In this document: positions 1-6,309 of the stretch, piece by piece
Layout of the letters: each line of letters starts with the position of its first letter
Position numbering within the stretch: the stretch's first letter is position 1
NCBI GenBank assembly: GCA_007116835.1
Contig: SKHS01000015.1
Span: 1 to 14,854 of the forward strand
From: Halomonas sp.
GTDB lineage: Bacteria; Pseudomonadota; Gammaproteobacteria; Pseudomonadales; Halomonadaceae
DNA: 14,854 nucleotides
Direction: 5' to 3'
Position numbers and translations under genes: made by a program
The notes under the pieces: generated by a model
What the model was told of the DNA's origin: nothing
What the model saw: the letters and a program-made list of their open reading frames with translations, nothing else
Databases searched by the model: none

Positions 1-1
1 C

Positions 2-1993
2 GCCGACCTAGAAGCAACAGGGCTGGTACAAGTGGGGTCGCGGCTTGAATTTGAACTGCTTGCCGCAGGGCCGCCTGCGGCACTGGAGCAGGTGCAAGGC
101 CTGCTGGCTCAGTTAAAGCGCGATGGGGTCGAGGTGCGTGATGTGCGTGTTGATCGCCCCCAGTTAGGCAACGCCCTTCAGCGTGCTGAAAGTTACCTGG
201 GGCTTGCTGGATTGGCCGCCGTGCTGTTGGCCGGGGTAGCGGTGGCTATGTCTACGCGCCGCTATGTTGAGCGCCATCTGGATACGGCGGCATTGCTGCG
301 CTGCTTTGGTGCTAGCCAATATCAGTTAGTGACTATTTTCTCTCTCCAGCTAATGGGGCTGGCGTTAATGGCGGCTGTGATAGGTGCCTTATTAGGCCTT
401 GTTGGCCAGGCCATATTGTTGTGGCTACTCACTAGCTTTCTACCCATGACGTTGCCGCCGCCTGGCATTATGCCCTTGTGGCTGGGAGTTTTTACCGCGC
501 TGGCGGTGTTAGTGGGGTTTGCCGGGCCAACGCTGTTGCGCATTAAACGCGTCAGTGCGTTGAAAGTCTTGCGCCGCGAACTTGATCCGCTGCCGCCGTC
601 GGCATGGTTGGTGGTGGGCATGGCAAGTTTGGTGTTTGGTGGGTTGTTATGGCTTTACTCTGGTAGCTTTTCACTCGCATTAGCGTTGTTGATTGGCGGC
701 TCAGCGCTGCTTGGGCTGCTGTGGCTGGCCAGTGGCCTGTTGTTAAACGGCCTTCTGAAACTTGTTCAACGGCTTTCTGGCGGTAGCGAGTGGGGGCAGG
801 CATTTAGACTCGGTGGTCGGCAGCTGGCCCGTCGAAAGCAAGCAGGGCTTGGACAACTGCTGGCGTTTTCGGTCACGTTTTTTGCGATGGCGATGATCGT
901 ACTAGTGCGGGGGGATTTATTGTCCACCTGGCAAGATCAGTTGCCGGCGAATACCCCTAATTACTTTGCTATCAATATTCAGCCCAGTGAGCGAGATGCT
1001 TTCGAAGATGCGGTTGCTCCGCGGGTGGTGACTCAAAGCACTCTATACCCAATGGTGCGCGGAAGAATCAGTGCTATTAACGGTCAGCCGCCGATAGAAG
1101 CCGTTCCTCCTGATGCCAGAGGCGATAACTCGCTGCGCCGTGAACTGAATCTTACCTGGCAATCAGCGTTGCCCGAAGGTAATCAGGTCGTCGCTGGAGA
1201 GTGGTTTTCACAACCGCGTGAGCCACAGGGATGGTTGAGTGAGGTGGAGGCCACGCCTCAGGAAGCCTCTAACGTTGTGCCCATCTCTGTGGAAGATGGA
1301 CTAGCAGAGCGTCTTGGCCTTGGGTTAGGGGACGAGCTAACGTTCTCCGTCGGCGGTGATACGATCACCACGCGTATTGAGAGCCTACGTAGCCTTAATT
1401 GGGACAGCTTTAACCCAAATTTCTTCGTGATTTTTCCACCGGGTGTGCTTGAAGCGTTCGGTCATAGCTTTATCACGGCGTTTCACTTGCCAGAAGAAGA
1501 GCAGAGCTTAATCCGACAACTAGTTAATGATTTTCCAGGCGTATCACTGCTCAACGTGGATGCCATCTTAGGCCAAGTGCGCGAGGTGCTTACCCAGGTC
1601 ACCCGAGCGGTAGAGCTAGTGCTTATTCTGGTTCTGATGGCTGGCGTTAGTGTGCTTTATGCAGCACTGACGGCTAGTCGACCGGTACGCGCCCATGAGA
1701 GCGGCTTGCTGCGGGTGTTTGGGGCAGGCAACCGTATGATTTCACGGGTGCAAGGGGCAGAGTATGCGCTACTGGGGTTTGCCAGTGGCTTAATGGGCGC
1801 AGTACTCGCTGAAGTGGCGACGGCGGCGCTGTACCTCTACTGGCTCGAGCTAACGCCACGCTTGCACTTGGGGCTATGGCTTACCCTGCCGTTAGGCGGT
1901 GCGTTATTGATTGGCGTTATTGGTCATGCGCTTTCTTACAGCCTCCGACGTCAAGCGCCTGCCGCCAGCCTTGGGCTATTGGGGGAGGCGTAA
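2..1993 (+). CDS. FtsX-like ABC transporter permease, YbbP family (5' partial)
   Basis: This is the C-terminal 663 residues or so of a large inner-membrane permease; the frame is open to the left edge, so the true start lies outside the window and the in-frame GTG at base 32 is only internal. Hydrophobic segments come in two groups: about six in the first 300 residues, then three near the C-terminus (roughly residues 540-650), separated by a large extracytoplasmic region. The arrangement, with repeated FtsX domains and the motif ALLRCFGAS mirrored by GLLRVFGAG in the second half, matches the roughly 800-residue YbbP family. Such permeases pair with a YbbA/LolD-like ATPase usually encoded just upstream, and are thought to be involved in envelope or lipoprotein-type export; the substrate is unknown. 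The gene ends at TAA and is followed by a dyad but no T-rich terminator. The family call is confident; the function is not. Confidence 0.87.
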   Translation, partial: ADLEATGLVQVGSRLEFELLAAGPPAALEQVQGLLAQLKRDGVEVRDVRVDRPQLGNALQRAESYLGLAGLAAVLLAGVAVAMSTRRYVERHLDTAALLRCFGASQYQLVTIFSLQLMGLALMAAVIGALLGLVGQAILLWLLTSFLPMTLPPPGIMPLWLGVFTALAVLVGFAGPTLLRIKRVSALKVLRRELDPLPPSAWLVVGMASLVFGGLLWLYSGSFSLALALLIGGSALLGLLWLASGLLLNGLLKLVQRLSGGSEWGQAFRLGGRQLARRKQAGLGQLLAFSVTFFAMAMIVLVRGDLLSTWQDQLPANTPNYFAINIQPSERDAFEDAVAPRVVTQSTLYPMVRGRISAINGQPPIEAVPPDARGDNSLRRELNLTWQSALPEGNQVVAGEWFSQPREPQGWLSEVEATPQEASNVVPISVEDGLAERLGLGLGDELTFSVGGDTITTRIESLRSLNWDSFNPNFFVIFPPGVLEAFGHSFITAFHLPEEEQSLIRQLVNDFPGVSLLNVDAILGQVREVLTQVTRAVELVLILVLMAGVSVLYAALTASRPVRAHESGLLRVFGAGNRMISRVQGAEYALLGFASGLMGAVLAEVATAALYLYWLELTPRLHLGLWLTLPLGGALLIGVIGHALSYSLRRQAPAASLGLLGEA

Positions 1994-2032
1994 CCCGCCG
2001 AGCGCCCCAACATGAAACATACTCATGCACGA

Positions 2033-2064
2033 CCTGACGCGGATGCGATGAAAGTCGCGTCAGG
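2033..2064. promoter_or_regulatory. Dyad upstream of glyA, possible operator or weak terminator
   Basis: A perfect 9-bp inverted repeat, CCTGACGCG and CGCGTCAGG, is separated by 14 bases. No T-run follows, so it is a poor intrinsic terminator for the permease gene. A TATGAT hexamer at 2071-2076 could be the -10 of the glyA promoter; the dyad would then cover its -35 region, which has no good TTGACA match. An operator reading fits that arrangement but is an inference. Confidence 0.35.
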
Positions 2065-2126
2065 CTGCGTTATGATAGCGTTCTTGCTTTCTCCATGATG
2101 ATCCTTTCGTTACGAGGTTCCCGCCG

Positions 2127-3392
2127 ATGTTCAGCCGCGATATGACAATTGCCGGATTTGATGATGTGCTTTTTGACGCGATGCAAAAAGAAGTTGCACG
2201 CCAAGAAGCCCACATTGAATTGATTGCTTCTGAAAACTACGCCAGCCCCCGCGTACTAGAAGCGCAAGGCAGCCAGCTGACCAATAAATACGCTGAAGGC
2301 TACCCGGGTAAGCGCTACTACGGCGGCTGTGAATTTGTCGATATCGCTGAAAACCTTGCGATCGACTACGCCAAGCAGCTGTTCGGCGCGACCTACGTGA
2401 ATGTTCAGCCTCACTCTGGCTCGCAGGCCAACAGCGCGGTTTTCCAAGCGTTGGTTAAGCCGGGCGACACTATCTTGGGGATGAGCCTGGATGCGGGCGG
2501 TCACTTAACCCATGGTGCCAAGCCTAACTTCTCTGGCAAGCACTACAATGCTATTCAGTATGGGCTGAACGAACAGGGCTTTATTGATTACGATCAGGTG
2601 GCCGAGCTTGCTCGCGAGCATAAGCCAAAAATGATCATTGCGGGCTTCTCTGCCTATTCGCAAATTGTCGATTGGGCTAAGTTCCGCGAGATCGCTGACG
2701 AAGTAGGTGCTTATCTGCTGGTGGATATGGCGCACGTTTCTGGGTTGGTTGCGGCAGGCGTTTACCCAAGCCCGTTGCCCCATGCCCACGTGGTGACCTC
2801 TACTACCCATAAAACGCTGCGTGGCCCACGCAGCGGCGTTATTCTTTCCGCTGAAAACGATGCGGATATCGAGAAGAAGCTGCAGTCGGCGGTCTTCCCC
2901 GGTGGTCAGGGCGGCCCGTTGATGCATGTTATCGCTGCCAAAGCGATCTGCTTCAAAGAAGCCATGGCACCTGAGTTCAAAACCTATCAGCAGCAGGTGG
3001 TGAAAAACGCCCAGGCGATGGCCAAGGTGTTTATTGACCGCGGTTACGATATTGTGTCTGGCGGAACCGAAGATCACCTGTTCTTGCTGTCGTTGATCAA
3101 GCAAGGCGTGACCGGTAAAGATGCCGACGCCGCTCTTGGCCGTGCGCACATTACGGTGAACAAAAACGCAGTGCCAAACGATCCGCAAAGCCCGTTCGTG
3201 ACGTCTGGTCTGCGCATTGGTACGCCTGCCGTTACTACCCGTGGTTTCGGTGAAGATGAGTGTAGCCAGCTGGCCGGCTGGATTTGTGACATCTTAGATG
3301 TGCTGGCCAACGGCGATGACACCAGCGCTATTGAAGCCCAGGTGCTCGACAAAGTGGCACAGCTGTGTGGCCGCTTCCCCGTTTACCAGTAA
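2127..3392 (+). CDS. glyA: Serine hydroxymethyltransferase
   Basis: This cytosolic pyridoxal-phosphate enzyme interconverts serine plus tetrahydrofolate with glycine plus 5,10-methylenetetrahydrofolate, and is the main source of one-carbon units. At 421 residues it is close to the usual bacterial length (E. coli about 417) and can be aligned to the E. coli protein from memory with almost no gaps over the first 240 residues. Visible family motifs include HIELIASEN near residue 30, TNKYAEGYPGKRYYGG near 51-66, VQPHSGSQAN near 95, the PLP-binding TTHKT with Lys229, and FPGGQGGP near 255. The ATG is preceded by a purine-rich ACGAGG about ten bases upstream, and the N-terminus MFSRDM matches homologues. 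It appears monocistronic, ending 95 bases before a strong terminator. Identification is essentially certain. Confidence 0.98.
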   Translation: MFSRDMTIAGFDDVLFDAMQKEVARQEAHIELIASENYASPRVLEAQGSQLTNKYAEGYPGKRYYGGCEFVDIAENLAIDYAKQLFGATYVNVQPHSGSQANSAVFQALVKPGDTILGMSLDAGGHLTHGAKPNFSGKHYNAIQYGLNEQGFIDYDQVAELAREHKPKMIIAGFSAYSQIVDWAKFREIADEVGAYLLVDMAHVSGLVAAGVYPSPLPHAHVVTSTTHKTLRGPRSGVILSAENDADIEKKLQSAVFPGGQGGPLMHVIAAKAICFKEAMAPEFKTYQQQVVKNAQAMAKVFIDRGYDIVSGGTEDHLFLLSLIKQGVTGKDADAALGRAHITVNKNAVPNDPQSPFVTSGLRIGTPAVTTRGFGEDECSQLAGWICDILDVLANGDDTSAIEAQVLDKVAQLCGRFPVYQ

Positions 3393-3451
3393 CTGTTTTT
3401 CGCCGCTCTCTACTGAAAAGTAGCAAATAGCAGCCGCCGACTAGCAGTAAG

Positions 3452-3480
3452 AAAAACAGCAGTAGAAAAAAACAGCAGTA
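3452..3480. repeat. Short A-rich direct repeat after glyA
   Basis: The 13-base word AAAAACAGCAGTA occurs twice (3452-3464 and 3468-3480), 16 bases apart, with a related CTAGCAGTAAG just before. It lies in the untranslated tail of glyA. No function is apparent. Confidence 0.5.
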
Positions 3481-3487
3481 GGCAAAG

Positions 3488-3523
3488 AAAAAGCGCCAGC
3501 CCTGTAAAGGGCAGCGCTTTTTT
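3488..3523. terminator. Bidirectional intrinsic terminator between convergent genes
   Basis: The hairpin has stems GCGC/GCGC and GCCCT/AGGGC, a GTAA loop and a small internal bulge. It is flanked by five A's on the left and six T's on the right, so each strand reads hairpin plus U-tract. It sits between glyA on the plus strand and the lipoprotein operon on the minus strand and should serve both. Confidence 0.85.
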
Positions 3524-3558
3524 ATCGCCCGTTTTTACCAGATGGGCGTCGGTACTGC

Positions 3559-4158
3559 TTACCAGCCACCTTGGCCTTCTAACAAGCTGCGCAGGTTGTT
3601 ATCCAGCGCTAGTTTGAAGTCTGCGCTGCCTAATACCATTGCGTCGCCAACGCGTACGACGCGGGCGCTAACGTAGAGGTAGTCCTGTCCTTGGGCGTAG
3701 GTGCCCATCAAAATAGAGCGCGCGTTATGCTGGGCGCTAAGGCGCTGCACTTGGCGAGATAGAATTAACTCGCCTACGCTCTCTTCAATAAACATGCTGT
3801 CACGCATTTTGACTTCGCGCACCTGCATGCCTTGCTGGGCTAAGGCAGAGGCCATAATTTCTGAGCTAATGCGGCCGAAAGTAGATGACTGGCTAAGGTT
3901 ATCAATGCTCACAAAGGTTGCTGCAATCATTGGGTTATAGCGAGTAACGTCGGGGTTGCTGGCGATCATTTGAGCGGCGGCTGCGTGGGCTAGCTCGGAA
4001 AGGTCCGGCTTCGGCTCTGGACTGCGTGCGTTACTGTTACCACCTAGCGTGGCGCAGCCCGACAGTGAGAGCATCATGACAATAAGAAAGAACACACGGG
4101 TGCCAGTGGCCAGCCGGGGTAGCACAGACGAAGACGTCAACGAAAAAGGTGAACGCAT
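3559..4158 (-). CDS. FlgO-like outer-membrane lipoprotein
   Basis: The product is a 199-residue lipoprotein. An n-region of about 20 residues and a hydrophobic stretch lead to the lipobox LSGC with Cys35 as the lipidated residue. The rest resembles the FlgO domain (roughly residues 52-185), seen in FlgO of Vibrio, an outer-membrane protein needed for normal flagellar stability and motility; here the segments YNPMIAATFVSIDNL and ARSILMGTYA are typical. The frame can be extended upstream to base 4335, but that would overlap the preceding gene by more than 170 bases and hide the signal peptide, so I chose the ATG at 4158. It begins four bases after the upstream stop codon, with no strong ribosome site, which implies translational coupling. 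Family membership is moderately sure; a flagellar role is supported by the sigma-28-like promoter upstream. Confidence 0.75.
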   Translation of the reverse strand: MRSPFSLTSSSVLPRLATGTRVFFLIVMMLSLSGCATLGGNSNARSPEPKPDLSELAHAAAAQMIASNPDVTRYNPMIAATFVSIDNLSQSSTFGRISSEIMASALAQQGMQVREVKMRDSMFIEESVGELILSRQVQRLSAQHNARSILMGTYAQGQDYLYVSARVVRVGDAMVLGSADFKLALDNNLRSLLEGQGGW

Positions 4159-4162
4159 TTGA

Positions 4163-4900
4163 TTACCACGTATCGGTGATAGAAACAGACGGTATTGTTG
4201 GTGCTTGGGGCACGCGATGCGGAGCATAATGGCGTCGGTCTCCCGCGTTAATGTAGTAAATGTTGGAAGACGAATAGAGAATGCGGTCCTCATCAACAAT
4301 TTGAGTAGTGACGATAATTTCTTCATTACCCACATGGGTCCAGCTACCGTTGGTTGTGTCTGCTAGTATTCCCGCAGGAATTAACCCTAAAACGGGGCGG
4401 CTCCAGTTACTAAGCGACAGGTTGGCAACCGCAATGCCGCTGGCAAGTGCCGTGTAGGTACCAAAGGGGGGGCGTACGTAACCTCGGTCGCGGTGTTCTA
4501 CCACTTCAACATCAATATTGACGGTGGCGCCACGCAGCTGTGGCTGGGTAATCACGCTTCCGCCGCGCGAGACCAGCTCGCTGGTGAGTAATGTACGAAA
4601 GCCACGTTCAAACTCGCCCCCTCGGTAGGCATGTTCAAACGTGTGCTCCTGCGCTGGGATGTGTAGATCCCTAAAACGGACTCGTTCACTGCGCAGAATG
4701 CCTTCTGCTTCATGCTGAGCCAGAACTTCCCAGTGTTGGGCGGCCTGCATACGCTGCTGTTCCGTGTAGGGATAAGTTGTCGCAATTGGCGCCTGCGACG
4801 TGTTGGCATAGAAGCAGCCGCTTAGAATCAGGCTAGCAAGTCCAATGCAGGCAGGACGAAATAATCGGACAGTGGGTGATGACATAGGACGAATGCGCAC
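4163..4900 (-). CDS. Lipoprotein of unknown function, first gene of the FlgO-like operon
   Basis: I do not recognise this 245-residue protein. It starts with a typical lipoprotein signal: positive n-region, hydrophobic core and lipobox LSGC with Cys29. The mature part opens with a Tyr/Thr/Gln-rich stretch, then a mixed alpha/beta-looking region (RGFRTLLTSELVSRGGSVI near residue 100, followed by VNIDVEVVEHRDRGY) and a short hydrophobic, glycine/alanine-rich segment near 148-180. The GTG at 4900 is taken as start because AAGGAA lies eight bases upstream; ATG at 4885 is the alternative. The gene is cotranscribed with the FlgO-like gene, and a sigma-28-like promoter lies 60-90 bases upstream. By position it may be a flagellum-associated outer-membrane component comparable to FlgP or FlgT, but no sequence motif proves that. 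Confidence 0.8.
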   Translation of the reverse strand: MRIRPMSSPTVRLFRPACIGLASLILSGCFYANTSQAPIATTYPYTEQQRMQAAQHWEVLAQHEAEGILRSERVRFRDLHIPAQEHTFEHAYRGGEFERGFRTLLTSELVSRGGSVITQPQLRGATVNIDVEVVEHRDRGYVRPPFGTYTALASGIAVANLSLSNWSRPVLGLIPAGILADTTNGSWTHVGNEEIIVTTQIVDEDRILYSSSNIYYINAGDRRHYAPHRVPQAPTIPSVSITDTW

Positions 4901-4960
4901 CTGGTAGTTCCTTATCGCTACGAAACGGCTTTTGATAGACTAGTTTGCCACGCTTACCTT

Positions 4961-4987
4961 AGATCGGCCACGAGGTTAAAAACTTGA
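4961..4987 (-). promoter_or_regulatory. Candidate sigma-28 (FliA) promoter for the lipoprotein operon
   Basis: Read on the minus strand, TCAAGTTT (4987-4980) is followed by exactly 11 bases and GCCGATCT (4968-4961). The enterobacterial FliA consensus is TAAAGTTT-N11-GCCGATAA, so 13 of 16 specified positions match with ideal spacing. Transcription would start near 4953, leaving a leader of about 53 bases before the GTG at 4900. This ties the two lipoprotein genes to the late flagellar regulon. Confidence 0.65.
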
Positions 4988-4991
4988 ATGA

Positions 4992-6020
4992 GTGATAACA
5001 CCCATGCTTGAAGATCACCGCGCTGGTCCACGCCATGATTCATTGCTAACGGCTTATCCAGAAGACGATAGCAACAGCGCTTGGATGATTAGCTATATCG
5101 ATATTATGACGCTGCTGGTGGCATTGTTTGTGATTATTATCGCTGCTGCTGGCGTGACTAGCCCATCCTGGTCGCAGCAGGCTGAGCCAGATGAGTATCG
5201 CTATGACGCGTTACCGGCGCTTGAGATACCGCTACCCGTTACGCTGGTTGATTTTCGCCAGTCGCGCGACGTTCTCGCACCTCCTCTTGGTGGGGTGGTG
5301 CTTAGCCCGTTTGCCATCAGCGCTGCATTGGGGGTGGCGGGGCTGCCGAAGCGTCGTGAAGTGGCTAGCGCGCCGCCGCCACTGCTGGCTCGTGTTGCAG
5401 AGCGTCCAGCGGAGGATGACCAAGTGGCGTCAGTTGATGTGATGCTACCACGGTTGTTACTGCCAACCGAGGATCGCCAGGCAGTATCACCTTTAGCGAA
5501 TTACATGGTGCTGCTGACCGATCGCCCCCCTGTCAACGTACAAGAAGTGTCTGATGCGGCGATTAATAGTGCGCTAGCCCTTGATGCGGGGCTGTCTGAG
5601 CGGGTAGAAGCGTCGACGTATCTACCTAACCTCGAAGGGGTCGAAGTTTCACGGGTGGCTGAAGGCATCAGCTTGCGCGTTCAGGATCGCCTGCTGTTTC
5701 CCTCTGCCGGTGCTGACCTGACAGAAGGTGGTTCGGTGTTAATCGGATCATTAATGGAGACGATCCAGCGTTTTGATGGTGAGGTGTGGGTAGAAGGACA
5801 CTCCGACAGCCAGCCCATTAATACGCCCGAGTTCTCATCAAACTGGGCGCTATCAAGCGCCCGGGCCATTGCAATAGTCGAGTCACTGGAAGCGGCAGGC
5901 GTTGCGCCCGAGCGCTTGCGAGCAGTCGGGTTAGCGGCTACGCAGCCTCTTGATGACAACAGTACTGAGGATGGACGAGCACGTAACCGACGTGTCGAAG
6001 TCGTTATTCACGTGGAATAA
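4992..6020 (+). CDS. MotB/OmpA-type protein with N-terminal membrane plug
   Basis: The 342-residue product has a short cytoplasmic N-terminus, one transmembrane helix at about residues 31-53 and a long periplasmic part. The helix WMISYIDIMTLLVALFVIII resembles the MotB plug/transmembrane segment, with Asp37 at the position of the ion-carrying aspartate of MotB and PomB. A low-complexity Pro/Ala/Leu-rich linker of about 160 residues leads to an OmpA-type peptidoglycan-binding domain (about 220-342) with GHSDSQPI at His270 and the closing motif ARNRRVEVV near 330-338. No motA is adjacent. The start is uncertain: GTG at 4992 and ATG at 5004 are both in frame, and neither has a well-spaced ribosome site. 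It lies divergent to the FlgO-like operon. It may be a stator-like subunit or a peptidoglycan-anchored flagellar or envelope protein. Confidence 0.82.
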   Translation: MITPMLEDHRAGPRHDSLLTAYPEDDSNSAWMISYIDIMTLLVALFVIIIAAAGVTSPSWSQQAEPDEYRYDALPALEIPLPVTLVDFRQSRDVLAPPLGGVVLSPFAISAALGVAGLPKRREVASAPPPLLARVAERPAEDDQVASVDVMLPRLLLPTEDRQAVSPLANYMVLLTDRPPVNVQEVSDAAINSALALDAGLSERVEASTYLPNLEGVEVSRVAEGISLRVQDRLLFPSAGADLTEGGSVLIGSLMETIQRFDGEVWVEGHSDSQPINTPEFSSNWALSSARAIAIVESLEAAGVAPERLRAVGLAATQPLDDNSTEDGRARNRRVEVVIHVE

Positions 6021-6031
6021 CGAAAAAAGCC

Positions 6032-6058
6032 AAAAAAAAACCCGCCAGGGGAGGCGGG
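6032..6058 (-). terminator. Intrinsic terminator of the minus-strand small RNA
   Basis: A perfect 6-bp stem CCCGCC/GGCGGG with a six-base loop is followed on the minus strand by nine T's (bases 6040-6032). On the plus strand there is no T-run after the hairpin, so it does not terminate the MotB/OmpA gene. No protein gene reads into it from the minus side, which points to a short non-coding transcript. Confidence 0.8.
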
Positions 6059-6129
6059 CATGAAAGGGCTTGGCTCACTGCAGCCCACTGACATCAGGTG
6101 AGGGGGTGTACAAGGTTGTCAGTGGGTAC
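6032..6129 (-). ncRNA. Candidate trans-acting small RNA, about 98 nt
   Basis: The minus strand has a complete small-RNA layout: a sigma-70 promoter, a start predicted near base 6129, a strong 5' hairpin, a single-stranded middle and an intrinsic terminator with nine U's. The 5' hairpin has a perfect 10-bp stem (CCCACTGACA at 6126-6117 pairing with TGTCAGTGGG at 6093-6084) and a 23-nt, C-rich loop containing CACCCCCTCACC, the kind of sequence that pairs with G-rich ribosome binding sites. The terminator loop region also carries CTCCCC. I see no open reading frame of note in it and do not recognise it as a named RNA (not 6S, Spot 42 or a GGA-rich Csr/Rsm type). An Hfq-dependent regulator is the natural reading, but its expression and targets are inferred. 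Confidence 0.65.
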
Positions 6130-6169
6130 AATTTGAGTATAGCTATTTATGAGCTTTTGCCAAGCCCTT
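6064..6169. repeat. Outer 11-bp inverted repeat enclosing the small-RNA 5' region
   Basis: AAGGGCTTGGC at 6064-6074 and GCCAAGCCCTT at 6159-6169 are perfect inverted copies, 84 bases apart, and nested around the 10-bp hairpin of the candidate small RNA. One arm overlaps the small-RNA promoter -35, the other lies in its 3' half. It could be a closing stem of a longer RNA or a control element. Confidence 0.75.
6136..6163 (-). promoter_or_regulatory. Sigma-70 promoter of the candidate small RNA
   Basis: On the minus strand TTGGCA (6163-6158) and TATACT (6141-6136) are separated by 16 bases; each differs from consensus at one position. The predicted start is near 6129, just before the 5' hairpin. 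The -35 box overlaps one arm of an 11-bp inverted repeat. Confidence 0.7.
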
Positions 6170-6192
6170 GTGCAAATTTTTTATTCCGTGGG

Positions 6193-6209
6193 TGCGCCGC
6201 TTTGGTGCA
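6193..6209. promoter_or_regulatory. NtrC-like binding site 1
   Basis: TGCGCCGCTTTGGTGCA matches the NtrC dyad TGCACC-N5-GGTGCA at 11 of 12 specified bases. It is centred about 119 bases upstream of the sigma-54 start predicted at 6320, a normal enhancer distance, and about 72 bases upstream of the divergent small-RNA start. Confidence 0.6.
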
Positions 6210-6216
6210 AAGTTGC

Positions 6217-6233
6217 TGCCTCTTTTTGGTGCT
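6217..6233. promoter_or_regulatory. NtrC-like binding site 2
   Basis: TGCCTCTTTTTGGTGCT fits the same NtrC dyad with three mismatches among 12 specified bases. It lies 24 bases centre-to-centre from site 1. Paired sites upstream of a sigma-54 promoter are the usual NtrC enhancer design. Confidence 0.5.
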
Positions 6234-6261
6234 TCCGCTTTTTAACGCTATTTAATATGGA

Positions 6262-6274
6262 TAAAGCACTGATT
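6262..6274 (-). promoter_or_regulatory. IHF-like site between enhancer and sigma-54 promoter
   Basis: The minus strand reads AATCAGTGCTTTA, matching the IHF consensus WATCAANNNNTTR with one mismatch. It lies in an AT-rich stretch between the NtrC-like sites and the promoter, where IHF bending typically helps the activator contact sigma-54 polymerase. A single short match is weak evidence taken alone. Confidence 0.4.
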
Positions 6275-6291
6275 TTTATAGATAAATAAAT

Positions 6292-6309
6292 TTTGGCACA
6301 CATTCTGCA
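6292..6309 (+). promoter_or_regulatory. Sigma-54 promoter of the gpgP-gpgS operon
   Basis: TTTGGCACACATTCTGCA contains GG at 6295-6296 and GC at 6307-6308 with the obligatory 10-base spacing. The -24 element TTGGCAC is a perfect match to YTGGCAC; the -12 element CTGCA differs by one base from TTGCA. The start would be near 6320, giving a leader of about 186 bases. The only downstream plus-strand genes are gpgP and gpgS. Confidence 0.78.

Noticed and set aside
2505..3188. A 227-codon minus-strand open frame
   Set aside because: It is wholly antisense to glyA, which is certain; the frame is open because of codon bias in glyA.
4159..4335. An N-terminal extension of the FlgO-like gene
   Set aside because: It would lie inside the preceding lipoprotein gene and bury the signal peptide and lipobox in mid-protein.
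6041..6058. The hairpin as terminator of the MotB/OmpA gene
   Set aside because: On the plus strand the T-run is absent; the A-run lies on the 5' side, so only minus-strand transcripts would terminate.
6070..6255. A 61-codon plus-strand open frame between the MotB-like gene and gpgP
   Set aside because: No ribosome site, no recognisable motif, and it runs across the small-RNA hairpins and the NtrC-like sites. Its composition follows those elements rather than a protein.
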